Source of the DNA: Pseudomonas chlororaphis
GTDB lineage: Bacteria > Pseudomonadota > Gammaproteobacteria > Pseudomonadales > Pseudomonadaceae
DNA length: 64,000 nucleotides
Direction of reading: 5' to 3'
Assembly (NCBI RefSeq): GCF_000783395.1
Contig: NZ_JSFK01000015.1
Coordinates: 62,001 to 126,000, forward strand
The translations under genes were made by a program, and so were the position numbers. Numbering within the stretch: the stretch's first letter is position 1; every line of letters starts with the position of its first letter. This document shows, one piece after another, positions 51,910 through 61,189 of this stretch. The notes beneath the pieces were generated by a model. That model did not search any database, was not told the DNA's origin, and worked only from the letters and a program-made list of their open reading frames with translations.

Positions 51910-51920
51910 CAGACAGACAC

Positions 51921-51966
51921 GACAAAAACCCGGCTACGCTTTATCGGCGTGTGCCGGGTTTTTGTC
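51921..51966 (+). terminator. Terminator after fliD
   Basis: Perfect 14-base arms (51921-51934 and 51953-51966) with an AAAAACCCGG/CCGGGTTTTT core; the stem itself carries the T tract. Confidence 0.88.
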
Positions 51967-51974
51967 TTTTGATC

Positions 51975-52001
51975 TAAAGTTCTCTGATTCGTTGGCGATA
52001 C
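51975..52001 (+). promoter_or_regulatory. FliA (sigma-28) promoter for fliS-fliT
   Basis: TAAAGTTC, 11 bases, then GGCGATAC, a strong match to TAAAGTTT-N11-GCCGATAA. It lies 8 bases after the fliD terminator and 37 bases before the fliS ATG, so fliS is transcribed apart from fliD. Confidence 0.75.
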
Positions 52002-52038
52002 ACTGGGTATACGAGTCATTGTGGCAATGAGGTAGAAC

Positions 52039-52434
52039 ATGAATCCGATGTTAGCCCTTCGGCAATACCAGAAAGTCGGCGCGCATGCACAGACGTCCGA
52101 AGCGAGCCCGCACCGTCTGGTGCAAATGTTGATGGAAGGTGGCCTGGATCGCATCGCTCAGGCCAAAGGCGCCATTGAGCGCAAGGATATTCCGGGCAAG
52201 TGCACATCGATCAGCAAGGCTATCGGCATTATCAGTGGCTTGCGCGAAGGTCTGGATCTGGATAACTGCGCCGATACGGTGGGTGAGCTCGACCAGCTGT
52301 ACATCTACATGATGAAGCGTCTGGCTGAGGCCAACATCAGCAGCGACCCGAAGATTCTCGACGAAGTTGCCGGCCTGCTGCGCACCGTGAAGGAAGGTTG
52401 GGACGGCATTGCGCCGCCAGGCCCCCAGTTTTAA
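52039..52434 (+). CDS. fliS: Flagellin chaperone FliS
   Basis: A 131-residue four-helix export chaperone that binds the C-terminal helix of flagellin. It starts MNPMLALRQYQKVGAHAQTSEASPHRLVQMLMEGGLDRIAQAKGAIE, matching the family, and has LDQLYIYMMKRLAEANISSD. A FliA promoter stands upstream, and the fliT-like gene follows 10 bases later. Confidence 0.95.
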   Translation: MNPMLALRQYQKVGAHAQTSEASPHRLVQMLMEGGLDRIAQAKGAIERKDIPGKCTSISKAIGIISGLREGLDLDNCADTVGELDQLYIYMMKRLAEANISSDPKILDEVAGLLRTVKEGWDGIAPPGPQF

Positions 52435-52444
52435 GGAGATCACC

Positions 52445-52741
52445 ATGAGTCTTGTATTGCAGCGAATTGCCGATACCCGAGAAGCGTTGGTCACTGCGCT
52501 GGCCGAACGCAATTGGGAAGCCATCGGCGAGCTGGATCTGGCTTGCCGTTCCTGCATGGAAGACGTCATGGCTGAAGCTGCGCTGGATGAAGACGCGTTG
52601 CGCAACAATCTTGAAGAGTTGCTACACGTCTACAAAGAGCTTCTTGAGGTGGCGATGGGTGAGCGGCAGGCGATAGCCAACGAGATGTCGCAGATCACCC
52701 AAGCGCAGAAGGCGGCAAAGGTTTACCATCTGTTTGGTTAA
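52445..52741 (+). CDS. fliT: FliT-like flagellar chaperone
   Basis: A 98-residue helical protein beginning MSLVLQRIADTREALVTALAERNWEAIGELD, in the position and size of FliT, the export chaperone of FliD. The ATG at 52445 follows AAGGAGATCACC. Sequence conservation of FliT is low, so the call rests mainly on context and helical pattern. Confidence 0.82.
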   Translation: MSLVLQRIADTREALVTALAERNWEAIGELDLACRSCMEDVMAEAALDEDALRNNLEELLHVYKELLEVAMGERQAIANEMSQITQAQKAAKVYHLFG

Positions 52742-52778
52742 TTAACCCCCAGTTAATCCAGACATGTGCGCCATAAAT

Positions 52779-52807
52779 TTGACTGTGCACGGTTTTTTGA
52801 CTTAACT
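52779..52807 (+). promoter_or_regulatory. Sigma-70-like promoter of fleQ
   Basis: TTGACT (52779-52784), 17 bases, TTAACT (52802-52807). A vegetative promoter is expected for fleQ, the master regulator at the top of the hierarchy. Confidence 0.45.
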
Positions 52808-52913
52808 AGTGGCTGTTTTCAGATTTCAGGCGTCTACAGGCACATGGTGTCCTGCAAGCGTCTCGCTTGCCCCTTATTTTGGGCATTGAGTTGACTAGGG
52901 AAGTTGCTATTGC

Positions 52914-54389
52914 ATGTGGCGTGAAACCAAAATTCTGCTGATCGATGACGATAGCGTCCGCCGCCGTGACCTGGCGGTGATTCTAAATTTTCTCGGCGAA
53001 GAAAATTTACCCTGCGGCAGCCATGACTGGCAGCAGGCAGTCGGCTCTTTGTCGTCTAGTCGTGAGGTCATTTGCGTACTGATCGGGACCGTTAATGCTC
53101 CTGGTGCGCTTTTGGGCTTGCTAAAGACACTCTCAACCTGGGATGAGTTCCTTCCGGTTTTGTTGATGGGCGATAATTCTTCCGTTGACTTGCCTGAAGA
53201 CCAGCGTCGCCGGGTGCTTTCGACCCTCGAAATGCCCCCCAGCTACAGCAAATTGCTCGACTCCCTGCACCGTGCCCAGGTCTATCGCGAGATGTATGAC
53301 CAGGCCCGCGAGCGCGGTCGTCATCGCGAACCTAACCTGTTCCGTAGCCTCGTCGGCACCAGTCGTGCGATTCAGCACGTGCGCCAGATGATGCAGCAGG
53401 TCGCCGATACCGACGCCAGCGTGCTGATCCTTGGTGAGTCCGGGACCGGCAAGGAAGTGGTTGCACGTAACCTGCATTACCACTCCAAGCGCCGCGACGC
53501 GCCGTTCGTGCCAGTCAACTGCGGGGCGATCCCGGCAGAGCTGCTCGAAAGCGAATTGTTCGGTCACGAGAAGGGTGCCTTCACCGGCGCTATCACCAGT
53601 CGTGCCGGTCGTTTCGAACTGGCCAATGGCGGTACGCTGTTTCTTGACGAAATCGGCGACATGCCGCTACCGATGCAGGTCAAACTGCTGCGCGTCCTGC
53701 AGGAGCGCACCTTCGAGCGCGTGGGTAGCAACAAGACCCAGAGCGTCGATGTGCGCATCATCGCTGCAACGCACAAGAATCTCGAAAGCATGATCGAGAT
53801 CGGCACCTTCCGCGAAGACCTCTACTATCGCCTGAACGTGTTCCCGATCGAGATGGCGCCGCTGCGTGAGCGCGTCGAAGACATCCCGTTGCTGATGAAC
53901 GAACTGATCTCGCGCATGGAGCACGAGAAGCGCGGTTCGATCCGCTTTAACTCGGCGGCGATCATGTCGCTGTGCCGTCACGGCTGGCCGGGCAACGTCC
54001 GCGAACTGGCCAACCTGGTCGAGCGCATGGCGATCATGCATCCGTACGGGGTGATCGGCGTGGTCGAGCTGCCGAAGAAATTCCGTTACGTCGATGACGA
54101 AGACGAGCAAATGGTCGATAGCCTGCGCAGCGATCTCGAAGAGCGCGTGGCGATCAATGGTCATACGCCGGACTTCACCGCCAACGCCATGCTGCCACCG
54201 GAAGGCCTGGACCTGAAAGACTATCTCGGTGGTCTGGAGCAGGGCCTGATCCAGCAGGCACTGGACGATGCCAACGGCATTGTGGCGCGTGCCGCTGAGC
54301 GCCTGCGCATCCGTCGTACCACCCTGGTCGAGAAGATGCGCAAGTACGGCATGAGCCGACGCGATGGAGATGAACAGGCGGAGGATTGA
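52914..54389 (+). CDS. fleQ: Flagellar master regulator FleQ
   Basis: A 491-residue sigma-54 enhancer-binding protein that turns on class II flagellar genes and responds to cyclic di-GMP and FleN. It has an N-terminal receiver-like domain without a standard phosphorylation site (about 1-125; [20 protein letters not shown]) and an AAA+ domain (about 145-380) with Walker A GESGTGKE and GAFTGA. A Fis-type helix-turn-helix closes the protein ([26 protein letters not shown]). A strong terminator separates it from fleS. Confidence 0.97.
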   Translation: MWRETKILLIDDDSVRRRDLAVILNFLGEENLPCGSHDWQQAVGSLSSSREVICVLIGTVNAPGALLGLLKTLSTWDEFLPVLLMGDNSSVDLPEDQRRRVLSTLEMPPSYSKLLDSLHRAQVYREMYDQARERGRHREPNLFRSLVGTSRAIQHVRQMMQQVADTDASVLILGESGTGKEVVARNLHYHSKRRDAPFVPVNCGAIPAELLESELFGHEKGAFTGAITSRAGRFELANGGTLFLDEIGDMPLPMQVKLLRVLQERTFERVGSNKTQSVDVRIIAATHKNLESMIEIGTFREDLYYRLNVFPIEMAPLRERVEDIPLLMNELISRMEHEKRGSIRFNSAAIMSLCRHGWPGNVRELANLVERMAIMHPYGVIGVVELPKKFRYVDDEDEQMVDSLRSDLEERVAINGHTPDFTANAMLPPEGLDLKDYLGGLEQGLIQQALDDANGIVARAAERLRIRRTTLVEKMRKYGMSRRDGDEQAED

Positions 54390-54401
54390 CGCCTGTTTTT
54401 C

Positions 54402-54430
54402 AACTGCTTCATTTATAAGCAGTTTTTTTT
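54402..54430 (+). terminator. Terminator after fleQ
   Basis: AACTGCTT (54402-54409) pairs with AAGCAGTT (54417-54424) and runs into eight T. Confidence 0.9.
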
Positions 54431-54446
54431 AGGCACGGGTATTGCT
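54431..54446 (+). promoter_or_regulatory. Sigma-54 promoter for fleSR
   Basis: AGGCACGGGTATTGCT has GG-N10-GC (54432-54433 and 54444-54445), a near-consensus -24/-12 element. It begins directly after the T tract of the fleQ terminator and lies 55 bases before fleS, as expected for a FleQ-activated operon. Confidence 0.85.
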
Positions 54447-54499
54447 ACAGCCCTCGCAACGTTCCGTTTAACTGACGGTCAGCCAAGCGAGAAAGCACA

Positions 54500-55708
54500 A
54501 TGCCCCAAGCCCAGATGTCTTCTGCCTCCAGTCCCGAGGGGCAGCCGTCCTCCGTAGAGCAGGCGAGCCGACAGGGTCTTGAGCAGGCATTCGAACTGTT
54601 CAACCAGATGTCCAGCCAACTCACTGACTCCTACAGCATGCTTGAAGCGCGGGTGACCGAGCTCAAGGGTGAGCTGGCGGTGGTCAGCGCCCAGCGTATG
54701 CAGGAGCTGGCGGAAAAAGAACGCTTGGCCAACCGTCTGCAAAACCTTCTTGATCTGTTGCCCGGTGGCGTCATCGTCATTGACGGTCACGGCATGGTGC
54801 GCGAAGCCAATCCGGCCGCCATCGAGCTGCTCGGCCTGCCGCTTGAGGGCGAGTTGTGGCGCCAGGTGATTGCGCGCTGCTTTGCCCCGCGTGAAGACGA
54901 CGGTCATGAAATTTCCCTGAAGAACGGTCGACGCCTGTCGATTGCCACCCGCTCGCTGGATGCCGAGCCGGGGCAATTGGTGCTGCTCAACGACCTGACA
55001 GAAACCCGCCATCTGCAAGATCAACTGGCGCGCCATGAGCGTTTGTCCTCGCTGGGGCGCATGGTCGCCTCGCTCGCGCATCAGATCCGCACGCCGCTGT
55101 CTGCCGCCTTGCTCTACGCCAGTCATTTGACTGAGCAGGAATTGCCGGTGGCCACGCAGCAGCGTTTCGCCGGGCGCCTGAAAGAGCGTCTGCATGAACT
55201 CGAGCATCAAGTGCGCGACATGCTGGTGTTTGCTCGCGGTGAATTGCCGCTGACCGACCGCCTGACTCCGAATGCCTTGATGCAGGCCCTGCAAGCGGCG
55301 GCGTTGACGCATGTGCAGGATCTGCCAATCCGCTGGCAGTGCGACAGTCATGCCGGTGAGCTGTTGTGCAATCGCGACACGCTGGTCGGAGCGCTGTTGA
55401 ATCTGATCGAAAACGCGATTCAGGCGAGTGCCGGCAACGTCCGCCTGAAAGTGCATTGCTACAGCCGCGACAACACGCTGCGCCTGTGCGTCAGCGACAG
55501 TGGCAGCGGGATCGAGCCAGTCGTTCTGGCGCGGCTCGGCGAGCCATTTTTTACCACCAAAGTCACCGGCACCGGCCTCGGGCTGACCGTGGTCAAGGCT
55601 GTGGCCCGTGCGCATCAGGGAGAATTGCTGCTGCGCTCGCGAGTCGGGCGCGGTACGTGCGCGCAGGTGATCCTGCCGCTGTTTTCCGCTGTACACGGAG
55701 CTGAGTAA
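54500..55708 (+). CDS. fleS: Flagellar sensor kinase FleS
   Basis: A 402-residue soluble histidine kinase without membrane segments. It has an N-terminal coiled coil, a PAS domain (about 80-165; NLLDLLPGGVIVIDGHGMVREANPAA), a HisKA domain with the phospho-acceptor His in SLAHQIRTPLSA, and an ATPase domain with N, G1 and G2 boxes (LLNLIENAIQAS, VSDSGSGIEP, TGLGLTVV). It phosphorylates FleR, encoded 5 bases downstream. A sigma-54 promoter precedes it. Confidence 0.95.
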   Translation: MPQAQMSSASSPEGQPSSVEQASRQGLEQAFELFNQMSSQLTDSYSMLEARVTELKGELAVVSAQRMQELAEKERLANRLQNLLDLLPGGVIVIDGHGMVREANPAAIELLGLPLEGELWRQVIARCFAPREDDGHEISLKNGRRLSIATRSLDAEPGQLVLLNDLTETRHLQDQLARHERLSSLGRMVASLAHQIRTPLSAALLYASHLTEQELPVATQQRFAGRLKERLHELEHQVRDMLVFARGELPLTDRLTPNALMQALQAAALTHVQDLPIRWQCDSHAGELLCNRDTLVGALLNLIENAIQASAGNVRLKVHCYSRDNTLRLCVSDSGSGIEPVVLARLGEPFFTTKVTGTGLGLTVVKAVARAHQGELLLRSRVGRGTCAQVILPLFSAVHGAE

Positions 55709-55713
55709 ACGAC

Positions 55714-57105
55714 ATGGGCATCAAGGTTTTGCTGGTCGAGGATGACCGCTCGTTGCGCGAGGCGCTGGCCGATACATTGCTGCTGGCCGGCCACGATTAC
55801 CACGCGGTCGGGTGCGCTGAAGATGCACTGACGGCGGTGGCGCGCGAAGCGTTCAATCTGGTGGTCAGTGACGTCAACATGCCCGGCATGGACGGTCATC
55901 AATTGCTCGCCCTGCTGCGTGCCCGCCAACCGCAATTGCCGGTGTTGCTGATGACCGCGCATGGCGCTGTCGAGCGCGCAGTCGATGCGATGCGTCAAGG
56001 CGCGGCGGACTATCTGGTCAAACCCTTCGAACCTAAAGCCTTGCTGGATCTGGTCGCGCGGCATGCGCTCGGCAATATTGGCACGAGCGAAAGTGAAGGC
56101 CCGATTGCGGTCGAGCCAGCAAGCGCCCAACTGCTTGAATTGGCCTCACGAGTCGCACGCAGCGATTCCACCGTTTTGATCTCCGGCGAATCCGGCACTG
56201 GTAAAGAAGTGCTGGCGCGTTACATTCATCAGCAATCCCATCGCGCCAGTCAGCCGTTCATCGCGATCAACTGTGCCGCGATCCCGGACAACATGCTCGA
56301 AGCAACGCTGTTCGGCCATGAGAAGGGGTCGTTCACCGGCGCCATCGCCGCGCAGGCTGGCAAGTTTGAACAGGCTGACGGCGGCACGCTGTTGCTCGAC
56401 GAAATCTCCGAAATGCCGCTCGGCTTGCAAGCCAAACTGCTGCGCGTGTTGCAGGAGCGTGAGGTCGAGCGCGTCGGTGCGCGTAAACCGATTGCCCTGG
56501 ATATTCGCGTGGTTGCCACCACCAACCGCGATCTGGCGGGCGAAGTGGCGGCGGGGCGTTTCCGCGAAGATCTTTTTTACCGTTTGTCGGTTTTCCCCCT
56601 GGCCTGGCGTCCACTTCGCGAACGCACTGCCGATATCCTGCCGCTGGCCGAAAGGCTGTTGGCCAAACACGTCAATAAAATGAAGCATGCGGCGGCGAAA
56701 CTCTCGCCTGAAGCGCAAGCGTGCCTGACCGCTTACCCGTGGCCGGGCAATGTGCGAGAACTGGATAACGCGATTCAGCGCGCGTTGATTCTGCAGCAGG
56801 GCGGCCTGATTCAGCCGCAGGATTTTTGCCTGGCCGGTCCCGTGACGTACACCGCGATGCCTGTCACCGCGCCAGTGTCAGCGGTGCTTCGCGAGGTGGA
56901 AATCGAAGCGGATTCGGCTGGCGCCCTGGGCGATGACCTGCGCCGCCGGGAGTTTCAGATGATCATCGATACCCTGCGTGCCGAACGTGGGCGCCGCAAG
57001 GAAGCTGCGGAAAAACTCGGCATCAGCCCGCGCACCCTGCGCTACAAACTGGCGCAAATGCGCGATGCAGGGATGGACGTCGAAGGTTATCTGTTCGCCA
57101 CCTGA
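55714..57105 (+). CDS. fleR: Flagellar response regulator FleR
   Basis: A 463-residue NtrC-type activator of class III genes. The receiver domain (1-120) has LLVEDDRSLREAL and the phospho-Asp in LVVSDVNMPGMDG. The AAA+ domain (about 135-370) has GESGTGKE and GSFTGA in place of GAFTGA. A Fis-type domain closes the protein (RGRRKEAAEKLGISPRTLRYKLAQM). The flgF sigma-54 promoter is an expected target. Confidence 0.96.
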   Translation: MGIKVLLVEDDRSLREALADTLLLAGHDYHAVGCAEDALTAVAREAFNLVVSDVNMPGMDGHQLLALLRARQPQLPVLLMTAHGAVERAVDAMRQGAADYLVKPFEPKALLDLVARHALGNIGTSESEGPIAVEPASAQLLELASRVARSDSTVLISGESGTGKEVLARYIHQQSHRASQPFIAINCAAIPDNMLEATLFGHEKGSFTGAIAAQAGKFEQADGGTLLLDEISEMPLGLQAKLLRVLQEREVERVGARKPIALDIRVVATTNRDLAGEVAAGRFREDLFYRLSVFPLAWRPLRERTADILPLAERLLAKHVNKMKHAAAKLSPEAQACLTAYPWPGNVRELDNAIQRALILQQGGLIQPQDFCLAGPVTYTAMPVTAPVSAVLREVEIEADSAGALGDDLRRREFQMIIDTLRAERGRRKEAAEKLGISPRTLRYKLAQMRDAGMDVEGYLFAT

Positions 57106-57156
57106 CGTCTGGCGCAATGATTTGAAAACGCTTTTCTGAAAGGGGTGCCCATGAGC

Positions 57157-57172
57157 TGGCACCCTTGTTGCT
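57157..57172 (+). promoter_or_regulatory. Sigma-54 promoter for fliEFGHIJ
   Basis: TGGCACCCTTGTTGCT has GG (57158-57159) and GC (57170-57171) 10 bases apart and a near-perfect -24 box. It overlaps the right arm of an inverted repeat (GGGGTGCC/GGCACCC, 57142-57164) that may also end the fleR transcript. Confidence 0.85.
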
Positions 57173-57233
57173 AATACCTGTGTACCCGCCGAGTGAGTGT
57201 CAAAAAATTGCGGGCCGCCCAAGAGAGTAGACC

Positions 57234-57563
57234 ATGAGCCAAGGTATTGAATTTAATCGGTTGATGATGGACATGAAGGCCATGAAATTGGACGCCATGT
57301 CTGCACCGAAATCGACGACCGCTGTCCCTGAACTGGCGGGCAGCAGCTTTTCCGACATGCTCGGTCAGGCGATCAATAAGGTCAGCGATACCCAGCAGGC
57401 GTCGACTCAGTTGGCCAACGCATTCGAAGTGGGCAAGAGCGGCGTCGATCTGACGGACGTGATGGTCGCTTCGCAAAAAGCCAGCGTGTCGTTCCAGGCT
57501 CTGACCCAGGTGCGTAACAAGCTGGTTCAGGCTTATCAAGACATCATGCAGATGCCGGTTTAA
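57234..57563 (+). CDS. fliE: MS-ring/rod junction protein FliE
   Basis: A 109-residue protein joining the MS ring to the proximal rod. The conserved C-terminal part reads [40 protein letters not shown]. It opens the fliEFGHIJ operon 62 bases after a sigma-54 promoter. Length is typical. Confidence 0.95.
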   Translation: MSQGIEFNRLMMDMKAMKLDAMSAPKSTTAVPELAGSSFSDMLGQAINKVSDTQQASTQLANAFEVGKSGVDLTDVMVASQKASVSFQALTQVRNKLVQAYQDIMQMPV

Positions 57564-57578
57564 GGACGAGATTGAGTC

Positions 57579-59366
57579 ATGGCAGAAGCAGTCGCCGATA
57601 ACGTTCCGGCCAAGGCCACCCCGATAGACGGCAAACCGCCGTTGTTCGGCCTGTCCTTCCTGGAAAACCTCTCCGAGATGACCATGCTGCGTCAGGTGGG
57701 CCTGTTGGTCGGCCTGGCTGCGAGCGTGGCGATTGGCTTTGCCGTGGTGCTGTGGTCGCAGCAGCCGGATTACCGTCCGTTGTACGGCAGCCTTGCCGGT
57801 ATGGACGCCAAGCAGGTCATGGACACCCTGGCCTCTGCCGACATTCCCTACACCGTTGAACCGAATTCCGGCGCCTTGCTGGTCAAGGCCGATGACCTGT
57901 CCCGTGCGCGGATGAAACTCGCCGCTGCTGGTGTCACTCCTAGCGACGGCAACATCGGTTTCGAAATCCTCGACAAGGAACAGGGTCTGGGCACCAGTCA
58001 GTTCATGGAAGCGACGCGTTACCGTCGTGGCCTCGAAGGTGAACTGGCGCGGACCATTTCCAGCCTGAACAACGTCAAGGGTGCCCGCGTGCACCTGGCA
58101 ATTCCGAAGAGTTCGGTGTTTGTGCGTGATGAGCGCAAGCCGAGCGCTTCGGTATTGGTCGAGTTGTACTCCGGTCGTTCGCTGGAGCCAGGTCAGGTTA
58201 TCGCGATCATCAACCTGGTGGCGACCTCCGTTCCCGAGTTGAGCAAATCGCAGATCACCGTCGTCGATCAGAAGGGCAACCTGCTCTCCGATCAGGCGGA
58301 GAACTCCGAAATGACCATGGCCGGCAAGCAGTTCGATTACAGCCGCCGCATGGAAAGCATGCTCACCCAGCGCGTGCACAACATTCTGCAACCGGTACTG
58401 GGCAACGATCGCTACAAGGCTGAAGTTTCGGCCGATATCGATTTCAATGCGGTCGAGTCGACCGCCGAGCAGTTCAACCCGGATCAACCAGCGTTGCGCA
58501 GCGAGCAGTCGGTCAACGAGCAGCGCACCGCCAGCAATGGCCCGCAAGGTGTGCCGGGTGCCCTGAGCAACCAGCCACCGTCGCCAGCCTCGGCACCGCA
58601 AACCACCGGTGGCGCCGCCGCGCCGGCCGCCATGGTGCAGCCAGGTCAGCCATTGGTTGACGCCAACGGCCAGCAGATCATGGATCCGGCCACCGGCCAG
58701 CCGATGCTCGCGCCGTACCCGGCCGACAAGCGTCAGCAATCGACCAAGAACTTCGAACTCGATCGTTCCATCAGCCATACCAAGCAGCAGCAGGGTCGCC
58801 TGAATCGCCTGTCGGTGTCGGTGGTGGTCGACGATCAGGTCAAGGTCAACGCGGCCAACGGCGAAACCAGCCGTGCGCCGTGGAGCGCCGACGAATTGGC
58901 GCGCTTCACCCGTCTGGTCCAGGACGCCGTCGGTTTCGACGCCAGTCGTGGCGACAGCGTCAGTGTGATCAACATGCCGTTCTCTGCCGAGCGCGGCGAA
59001 GTGATTGCCGATATTCCGTTCTACTCCCAGCCATGGTTCTGGGACATCGTCAAACAAGTGCTGGGTGTGTTGTTCATCCTGGTGCTGGTGTTTGGTGTGC
59101 TGCGTCCGGTGCTCAACAACATCACCGGCGGCGGCAAAGGCAAGGAGCTGGCCGGTCTTGGCAGCGACGTGGAACTCGGTGGCATGGGCGGCCTGGACGG
59201 CGAACTTTCCAACGACCGCGTGAGCCTCGGTGGTCCGCAGAGCATTCTGTTGCCGAGCCCGAGTGAGGGTTATGACGCGCAACTGAATGCAATCAAGAGT
59301 CTGGTGGCAGAAGACCCGGGTCGCGTGGCCCAGGTCGTGAAAGAGTGGATTAACGCAGATGAGTGA
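57579..59366 (+). CDS. fliF: MS-ring protein FliF
   Basis: A 595-residue inner-membrane protein that assembles the MS ring. Two membrane segments flank the periplasmic part (VGLLVGLAASVAIGFAVVLW near 50 and VLGVLFILVLVFGVL near 490). Ring-building motifs include YRPLYGSLAGMDAKQVMDTL and ARVHLAIPKSSVFVRD. A Pro/Gln/Ala-rich loop occupies about 325-390. The C-terminal tail binds FliG, whose gene overlaps by 8 bases. Confidence 0.97.
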   Translation: MAEAVADNVPAKATPIDGKPPLFGLSFLENLSEMTMLRQVGLLVGLAASVAIGFAVVLWSQQPDYRPLYGSLAGMDAKQVMDTLASADIPYTVEPNSGALLVKADDLSRARMKLAAAGVTPSDGNIGFEILDKEQGLGTSQFMEATRYRRGLEGELARTISSLNNVKGARVHLAIPKSSVFVRDERKPSASVLVELYSGRSLEPGQVIAIINLVATSVPELSKSQITVVDQKGNLLSDQAENSEMTMAGKQFDYSRRMESMLTQRVHNILQPVLGNDRYKAEVSADIDFNAVESTAEQFNPDQPALRSEQSVNEQRTASNGPQGVPGALSNQPPSPASAPQTTGGAAAPAAMVQPGQPLVDANGQQIMDPATGQPMLAPYPADKRQQSTKNFELDRSISHTKQQQGRLNRLSVSVVVDDQVKVNAANGETSRAPWSADELARFTRLVQDAVGFDASRGDSVSVINMPFSAERGEVIADIPFYSQPWFWDIVKQVLGVLFILVLVFGVLRPVLNNITGGGKGKELAGLGSDVELGGMGGLDGELSNDRVSLGGPQSILLPSPSEGYDAQLNAIKSLVAEDPGRVAQVVKEWINADE

Positions 59367-60378
59367 TAACCGAGCCGCTGTCGCTAAACTGTCCCGGGTC
59401 GACAAAGCCGCAATTCTGCTGCTGTCCCTGGGTTCGACCGATGCTGCGCAAGTGCTGCGCCACATGGGCCCGAAAGAGGTTCAGCGTGTGGGCGTGGCCA
59501 TGGCGCAGATGGGCAACGTCCATCGCGAACAGGTCGAGCAGGTCATGAGCGAGTTCGTCGACATCGTCGGCGACCAGACCAGCCTGGGCGTCGGTTCCGA
59601 CGACTACGTGCGCAAAATGCTCACCCAGGCCCTGGGTGAAGACAAGGCCAACGGCCTGATCGACCGCATCCTGCTCGGTGGCAACACCAGTGGCCTCGAC
59701 AGCCTGAAATGGATGGAACCGCGCGCGGTTGCTGATGTGATCCGCTACGAACACCCGCAGATCCAGGCAATCGTGGTCGCATACCTCGACCCGGATCAGG
59801 CCGGTGAAGTACTCGGCAACTTCGACCACAAGGTGCGTCTGGACATCATCCTGCGCGTCTCGTCGTTGAACACCGTACAGCCTGCGGCGTTGAAAGAACT
59901 CAACCAGATTCTCGAGAAGCAGTTCTCTGGCAACTCGAATGCCTCGCGCACCACCCTGGGTGGCATCAAGCGTGCGGCCGACATCATGAACTTCCTCGAC
60001 AGCTCGATCGAAGGCCAGCTCATGGACTCGATCCGCGAAGTCGACGAAGACCTGTCCGGTCAGATCGAAGACCTCATGTTCGTGTTCAACAACCTTGCCG
60101 ATGTCGACGACCGTGGCATTCAGGCGTTGCTGCGCGAAGTGTCTTCCGACGTGCTGGTACTGGCCCTCAAGGGTTCGGACGAAGGCGTCAAAGAAAAGAT
60201 CTTCAAGAACATGTCCAAACGTGCCGCCGAACTGTTGCGCGACGACCTCGAGGCCAAAGGCCCGGTACGCGTCAGCGACGTCGAAACCGCGCAGAAGGAA
60301 ATCCTCACCATCGCCCGCCGTATGGCCGAAGCCGGAGAAATCGTCCTCGGTGGCAAGGGCGGCGAGGAAATGATCTAA
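59359..60378 (+). CDS. fliG: Motor switch protein FliG
   Basis: A 339-residue rotor protein that binds FliF and FliM and interacts with the stator. It has the N-domain (KAAILLLSLGSTDAAQVLRHMGPKE), the EHPQ motif (RYEHPQIQAIVVAYLDP) of the middle domain, and the C-domain charged torque helix (MSKRAAELLRDDLEAKGPVRVSDVE). It overlaps fliF by 8 bases and precedes fliH by 4. Confidence 0.97.
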   Translation: MSDNRAAVAKLSRVDKAAILLLSLGSTDAAQVLRHMGPKEVQRVGVAMAQMGNVHREQVEQVMSEFVDIVGDQTSLGVGSDDYVRKMLTQALGEDKANGLIDRILLGGNTSGLDSLKWMEPRAVADVIRYEHPQIQAIVVAYLDPDQAGEVLGNFDHKVRLDIILRVSSLNTVQPAALKELNQILEKQFSGNSNASRTTLGGIKRAADIMNFLDSSIEGQLMDSIREVDEDLSGQIEDLMFVFNNLADVDDRGIQALLREVSSDVLVLALKGSDEGVKEKIFKNMSKRAAELLRDDLEAKGPVRVSDVETAQKEILTIARRMAEAGEIVLGGKGGEEMI

Positions 60379-60382
60379 GCCC

Positions 60383-61189
60383 ATGGACAAGCACGACGAC
60401 GATGTGACGGATCTGATCCGTGCCCGCGATGTCCGTGGTTTCGAATCCTGGGCATTGCCCAGCTTCGATCCGCCGAAGCCGGAACCCGAGCCAGAGCCGG
60501 AACCCGAACCGCCGGAAATGGAAGAGGTGCCGCTGGAAGAAGTCCAGCCACTGACCCTGGAAGAACTCGAAAGCATCCGTCAGGAGGCTTACAACGAGGG
60601 CTTTGGCATCGGCGAAAAGGAAGGTTTTCACAGCGCGACCCTCAAGGTCCGTCAGGAAGCTGAAGTGGCGCTGGCGGCAAAGCTGGCCAGCCTTGAGCAG
60701 TTGATGGCGAACCTGTTCGAACCGATCGCTGAGCAAGACACGCAGATCGAAAAGTCGCTGGTCGACCTCGTGCAACACATCACCAAACAGGTGATCAAGC
60801 GCGAACTGGCCATCGACTCCAGCCAGATCGAACACGTCATGCGCGATGCGCTCAAGCTGTTGCCGCTGGGCGTGGAAAACGTGCGTCTGTACGTCAATCC
60901 GCAGGACTTCGAACAGGCCAAGGCCTTGCGCGAACGTCATGAGGAAAGCTGGCGCATCGTCGAAGACGAATCGCTGTTGCCGGGTGGCTGTCGGGTTGAA
61001 ACCGAGCACAGCCGCATCGATGCCAGCATTGAAACCCGCGTCGCTCAGGTCATGGCGAAATTATTCGATCAGTTGCACGAGCAGGCTTTGCACCCGGCTG
61101 AAGCGGATCTGACCCTGGATATTCCAGAAGACGTAAAACCGGCGGCCACGCCTGAAGAGCCGCTCGCGGACGCACCCGATGCGCCTTGA
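60383..61189 (+). CDS. fliH: Flagellar export regulator FliH
   Basis: A 268-residue stator-like protein of the export apparatus that binds FliI. An N-terminal acidic PEPEPEP repeat region (about 32-45) is followed by a helical segment ([19 protein letters not shown]) and the conserved C-terminal half ([24 protein letters not shown]). The last 11 bases overlap fliI. Confidence 0.94.
   Translation: MDKHDDDVTDLIRARDVRGFESWALPSFDPPKPEPEPEPEPEPPEMEEVPLEEVQPLTLEELESIRQEAYNEGFGIGEKEGFHSATLKVRQEAEVALAAKLASLEQLMANLFEPIAEQDTQIEKSLVDLVQHITKQVIKRELAIDSSQIEHVMRDALKLLPLGVENVRLYVNPQDFEQAKALRERHEESWRIVEDESLLPGGCRVETEHSRIDASIETRVAQVMAKLFDQLHEQALHPAEADLTLDIPEDVKPAATPEEPLADAPDAP

Noticed and set aside
57171..59465. 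764-residue minus-strand ORF opposite fliE-fliF
   Set aside because: It spans intergenic DNA and two genes with strong family matches on the other strand and has no recognisable domain.
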